Below are positions 62,196-64,000 of a DNA stretch of 64,000 nt, piece by piece. The stretch comes from an uncultured Phascolarctobacterium sp. GTDB taxonomy: Bacteria; Bacillota; Negativicutes; Acidaminococcales; Acidaminococcaceae. Position 1 is the first letter of the stretch. Each line of letters begins with the position of its first letter. A model generated the notes under the pieces. It was given only the letters and a program-made list of their open reading frames with translations. It made no database searches and was not told the DNA's origin. A program made the position numbers and the translations under genes. The DNA lies in the NCBI RefSeq assembly GCF_900753045.1, contig NZ_CAADXO010000080.1, positions 12,414-76,413 on the forward strand. Direction: 5' to 3'.

Positions 62196-63671
62196 TTACT
62201 TCTTTGGTTCTGTAAACTTATACTTGCCTTTACCTTGCCCGATGATCGGTTCAATCACGCCTGCTTCTTTTAGTTTATTTATGAGATTACCAGCAGCAGT
62301 AATAGAGATGTTCACAATGCCCATTATATCATTACGTCCAAATACACTATCGAATCTCATGTAGGCATACAGTTTTTTTACGTTTTCCTTAGTGTTCTTG
62401 TTTGCGTTCAAACTTTCAATCGCAGCTTCAATTAAAAGGTTTTTAGAAGTAATTAACATATTTTCTCCATCAACTGCAACTTTTTCCGGGTCAATTAACA
62501 CTTTTTCAATTGGAACTTTGTAATTCAGATTGTAGAGCGTAGCAAAAAATGATTTGGGTGTCGATCTGAAAATCGGCTCGACTTCTGGACGGTAATTGAC
62601 CGCATGGCGATAATCTGCCTTGATCTTCCTGAAACCGCTGCCACGACGCTCCATAAAGTGCATACGGCTAAAAATATCAGCAATCACTGGATTACGGCGT
62701 TTGGATGCAACATTTTCCATATCAAGCTCTTGTACGATAGAACCATCAAACATACCGCCTGGAGAATATACTTCCATGCGGTTATCGAAAATATCAATGT
62801 GTACCTCGCTGCCGATCTCCATATAGTCACGGTGAATCAGCACATTGACAATTACCTCATGTACTGCCTGTTCTGGGTATTCAGGCATCTCCACTCGTCC
62901 ATTGCCAACCTTTTTCCACCTTTTCTTGGTATTGTTCTTAACGAACTCGGTGCCGTTCTGCAACAAAGATACCAATGAACCGCTGTATTCCTTATCGTCA
63001 AGTGCTTCCATAATACCTGAGGCTTTGTCCAAGCCATACCAACGGGTACAGAACAGGCGAGAGTGCCGCATCGGAGATTCATCCGCCAACAATATGCCTG
63101 CGTTGGTCAGCATATTGTTTTCATCAACAAGCTCAAAGGAAACAAAATCGGAATCCGTCAACTCTGTACCTGTTCTCATACGATAAACGGAGCGCAACTT
63201 TGTAAATGCAAGCGCTTCAAATGAATAACGCGTAGAAAGGCTGTCAAAAGACGCATTGCTTCCACGCAAAACAAGCCGCTTCAAATCTACAGCACTTGCA
63301 GGGACACTCTCATTGCCGATGCGAACATAGGCTATCCTGTTACCATCGCCTGTATAGTAATAAGGAGTTTCCTGACCGGACGGAACTTGCAATAAAACGA
63401 ACTCTTTGCCGTCCTCTGAGTGGATTTTCAAAATCACTTGTGGGGCAGGATCCATTTTAGTTTTGATAGCTTCGCTAATCTTTTCAGATACGCCCTTTGC
63501 ATCATCTAACCCGACAAGAACTTCATCGTTGGACACACCGAAAAACAATGCGCCACCAATCCCGTTGGCAAATGCGCTTACGCTTTTTAACCAACTTTTA
63601 GGCTTGCGTTCTTCAAGCATTTCTTTCTTATCATATTCCGTCGCTTCTCCTATGAAATCAGATAATTTCAT
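62196..63671 (-). CDS. AlbA_2 (Schlafen-like) domain protein, predicted regulator
   Basis: The N-terminal ~140 residues match the AlbA_2/Schlafen nucleic-acid-binding domain: E-x-D-KK around residue 13, VSAFANGIGGALFFGVSNDEVLVG and IAYVRIGNESVPAS. A central ATPase-like RecG-associated region (EAVHEVIVNVLIHRDY, GGMFDGSI, MERRGSGFRKI) and a C-terminal winged helix follow. There are no helicase motifs. Such proteins often accompany defence loci. It starts at ATG 63671 (GAGG upstream) or 63692. Confidence 0.85.
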   Translation of the reverse strand: MKLSDFIGEATEYDKKEMLEERKPKSWLKSVSAFANGIGGALFFGVSNDEVLVGLDDAKGVSEKISEAIKTKMDPAPQVILKIHSEDGKEFVLLQVPSGQETPYYYTGDGNRIAYVRIGNESVPASAVDLKRLVLRGSNASFDSLSTRYSFEALAFTKLRSVYRMRTGTELTDSDFVSFELVDENNMLTNAGILLADESPMRHSRLFCTRWYGLDKASGIMEALDDKEYSGSLVSLLQNGTEFVKNNTKKRWKKVGNGRVEMPEYPEQAVHEVIVNVLIHRDYMEIGSEVHIDIFDNRMEVYSPGGMFDGSIVQELDMENVASKRRNPVIADIFSRMHFMERRGSGFRKIKADYRHAVNYRPEVEPIFRSTPKSFFATLYNLNYKVPIEKVLIDPEKVAVDGENMLITSKNLLIEAAIESLNANKNTKENVKKLYAYMRFDSVFGRNDIMGIVNISITAAGNLINKLKEAGVIEPIIGQGKGKYKFTEPKK

Positions 63672-63723
63672 ATTGTTAATACCTCGTTTCATTTCCTATC
63701 GTTTCAGAGACTGTGCCCAAAGC

Positions 63724-63786
63724 TCACGCTATCGGTTTTACCTTTCTGCGTTTAGCTCCTCTTTTCTCAATCTTACCCTTAGCCAT
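63724..63786 (-). pseudogene. Possible truncated rloB start (20 codons)
   Basis: An ATG overlapping the end of the RloA-like gene opens a basic frame (MAKGKIEKRGAKRRKVK) that stops after 20 codons. RloB proteins begin with a basic stretch like this. The rest of the gene would have been replaced by the AlbA_2 gene. The assignment is tentative. Confidence 0.35.
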
Positions 63787-64000
63787 TTAGCAATCCTCCA
63801 TGAATAAACGGTATCGCCCCATAACGGCCTAAAAGATAACCTTTTTCAACCTTAGCATCTTTACGTATTGAAAAATCATACAGAGAAAATAAATCCGTAG
63901 CTGCTGTCAAATTAGCTTTTTCTGTAAACCATATCTGATCTCTACGAAGAATATCTAAATCAAGCAGATTAGTATTATGAGAAGTAAAAATAAGCTGTGC
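63779..64000 (-). CDS. RloA-like AAA ATPase, C-terminal 73 residues
   Basis: The gene enters from the right edge. The visible part reads TSHNTNLLDLDILRRDQIWF and ends in LFSLYDFSIRKDAKVEKGYL and GRYGAIPF, the conserved C-terminus of RloA-type/AAA_21 ATPases related to abortive infection systems. Confidence 0.8.
   Translation of the reverse strand, partial: AQLIFTSHNTNLLDLDILRRDQIWFTEKANLTAATDLFSLYDFSIRKDAKVEKGYLLGRYGAIPFIHGGLLNG

Noticed and set aside
62196..63671. RecG-type DNA helicase
   Set aside because: Only the AlbA_2 and winged-helix-like parts are present; there are no helicase motifs.

Overview
The window comes from a Firmicute-type genome whose cell has an outer membrane, most likely a Negativicute (Acidaminococcaceae or Phascolarctobacterium-like). 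Its gene order and protein types are Firmicute-like (tig-clpP-clpX-lon-engB, AzlCD, a NiCo riboswitch). It also carries a TonB-dependent outer-membrane receptor with a signal peptide and a B12-dependent methylmalonyl-CoA mutase operon of the kind used for propionate or succinate metabolism. The taxon is inferred; no rRNA is present.

Positions 1-12.4 kb hold metabolism and transport: a MATE exporter cut by the window edge, an aspartoacylase-like hydrolase, a cation-efflux gene behind a NiCo riboswitch, an orphan amino-acid binding lipoprotein, glycerol kinase, a TRAP transporter (P, Q, M), a glycerophosphodiesterase with a LacI regulator, and AzlCD. Positions 12.4-17.2 kb are a candidate undescribed defence or nucleic-acid-processing module: a WYL regulator, a beta-CASP metallo-beta-lactamase nuclease and two paralogous PD-(D/E)xK-like proteins. 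They form two transcription units that share a promoter-region motif. Positions 17.2-21.4 kb hold an IS3 fragment, a DASS anion permease, two tiny proteins sharing a KVFPHxGE motif, and a LysR regulator.

Positions 21.4-28.9 kb are the methylmalonyl-CoA mutase operon (MsrA-like protein, MutA, MutB, MeaB) behind a cobalamin riboswitch with a visible terminator and a possible antiterminator. A second, orphan cobalamin riboswitch lies just past the operon's end and has its own promoter and terminator but no gene. Around 29.1 kb a short transcription unit encodes two tandem, similar 18-19 residue peptides. Positions 29.4-37 kb are the proteostasis cluster (tig, clpP, clpX, lon, engB) and tRNA-Gly. 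Positions 37-46 kb carry two unknown genes, a DUF3100/DUF340-like carrier pair with an M20 amidohydrolase, cysE, a GltD-like oxidoreductase, a pyridoxal kinase and the TonB receptor.

Positions 46-64 kb are an accessory island: an MscS-type channel broken at an A7 tract, then about 12 kb of minus-strand genes combining a HerA/FtsK-like ATPase with a long Ser-rich linker, a large Hsp70/actin-like ATPase, a coiled-coil protein, a ferredoxin-domain protein, an HNH-motif protein, hydrophobic small proteins and XRE regulators. It ends with a zinc-finger regulator-like gene, an AlbA_2 (Schlafen-type) protein, and the end of an RloA-like ATPase followed by what may be a truncated rloB. The 47.8-60.1 kb cluster and the 12.4-17.2 kb module are the strongest candidates for undescribed systems.
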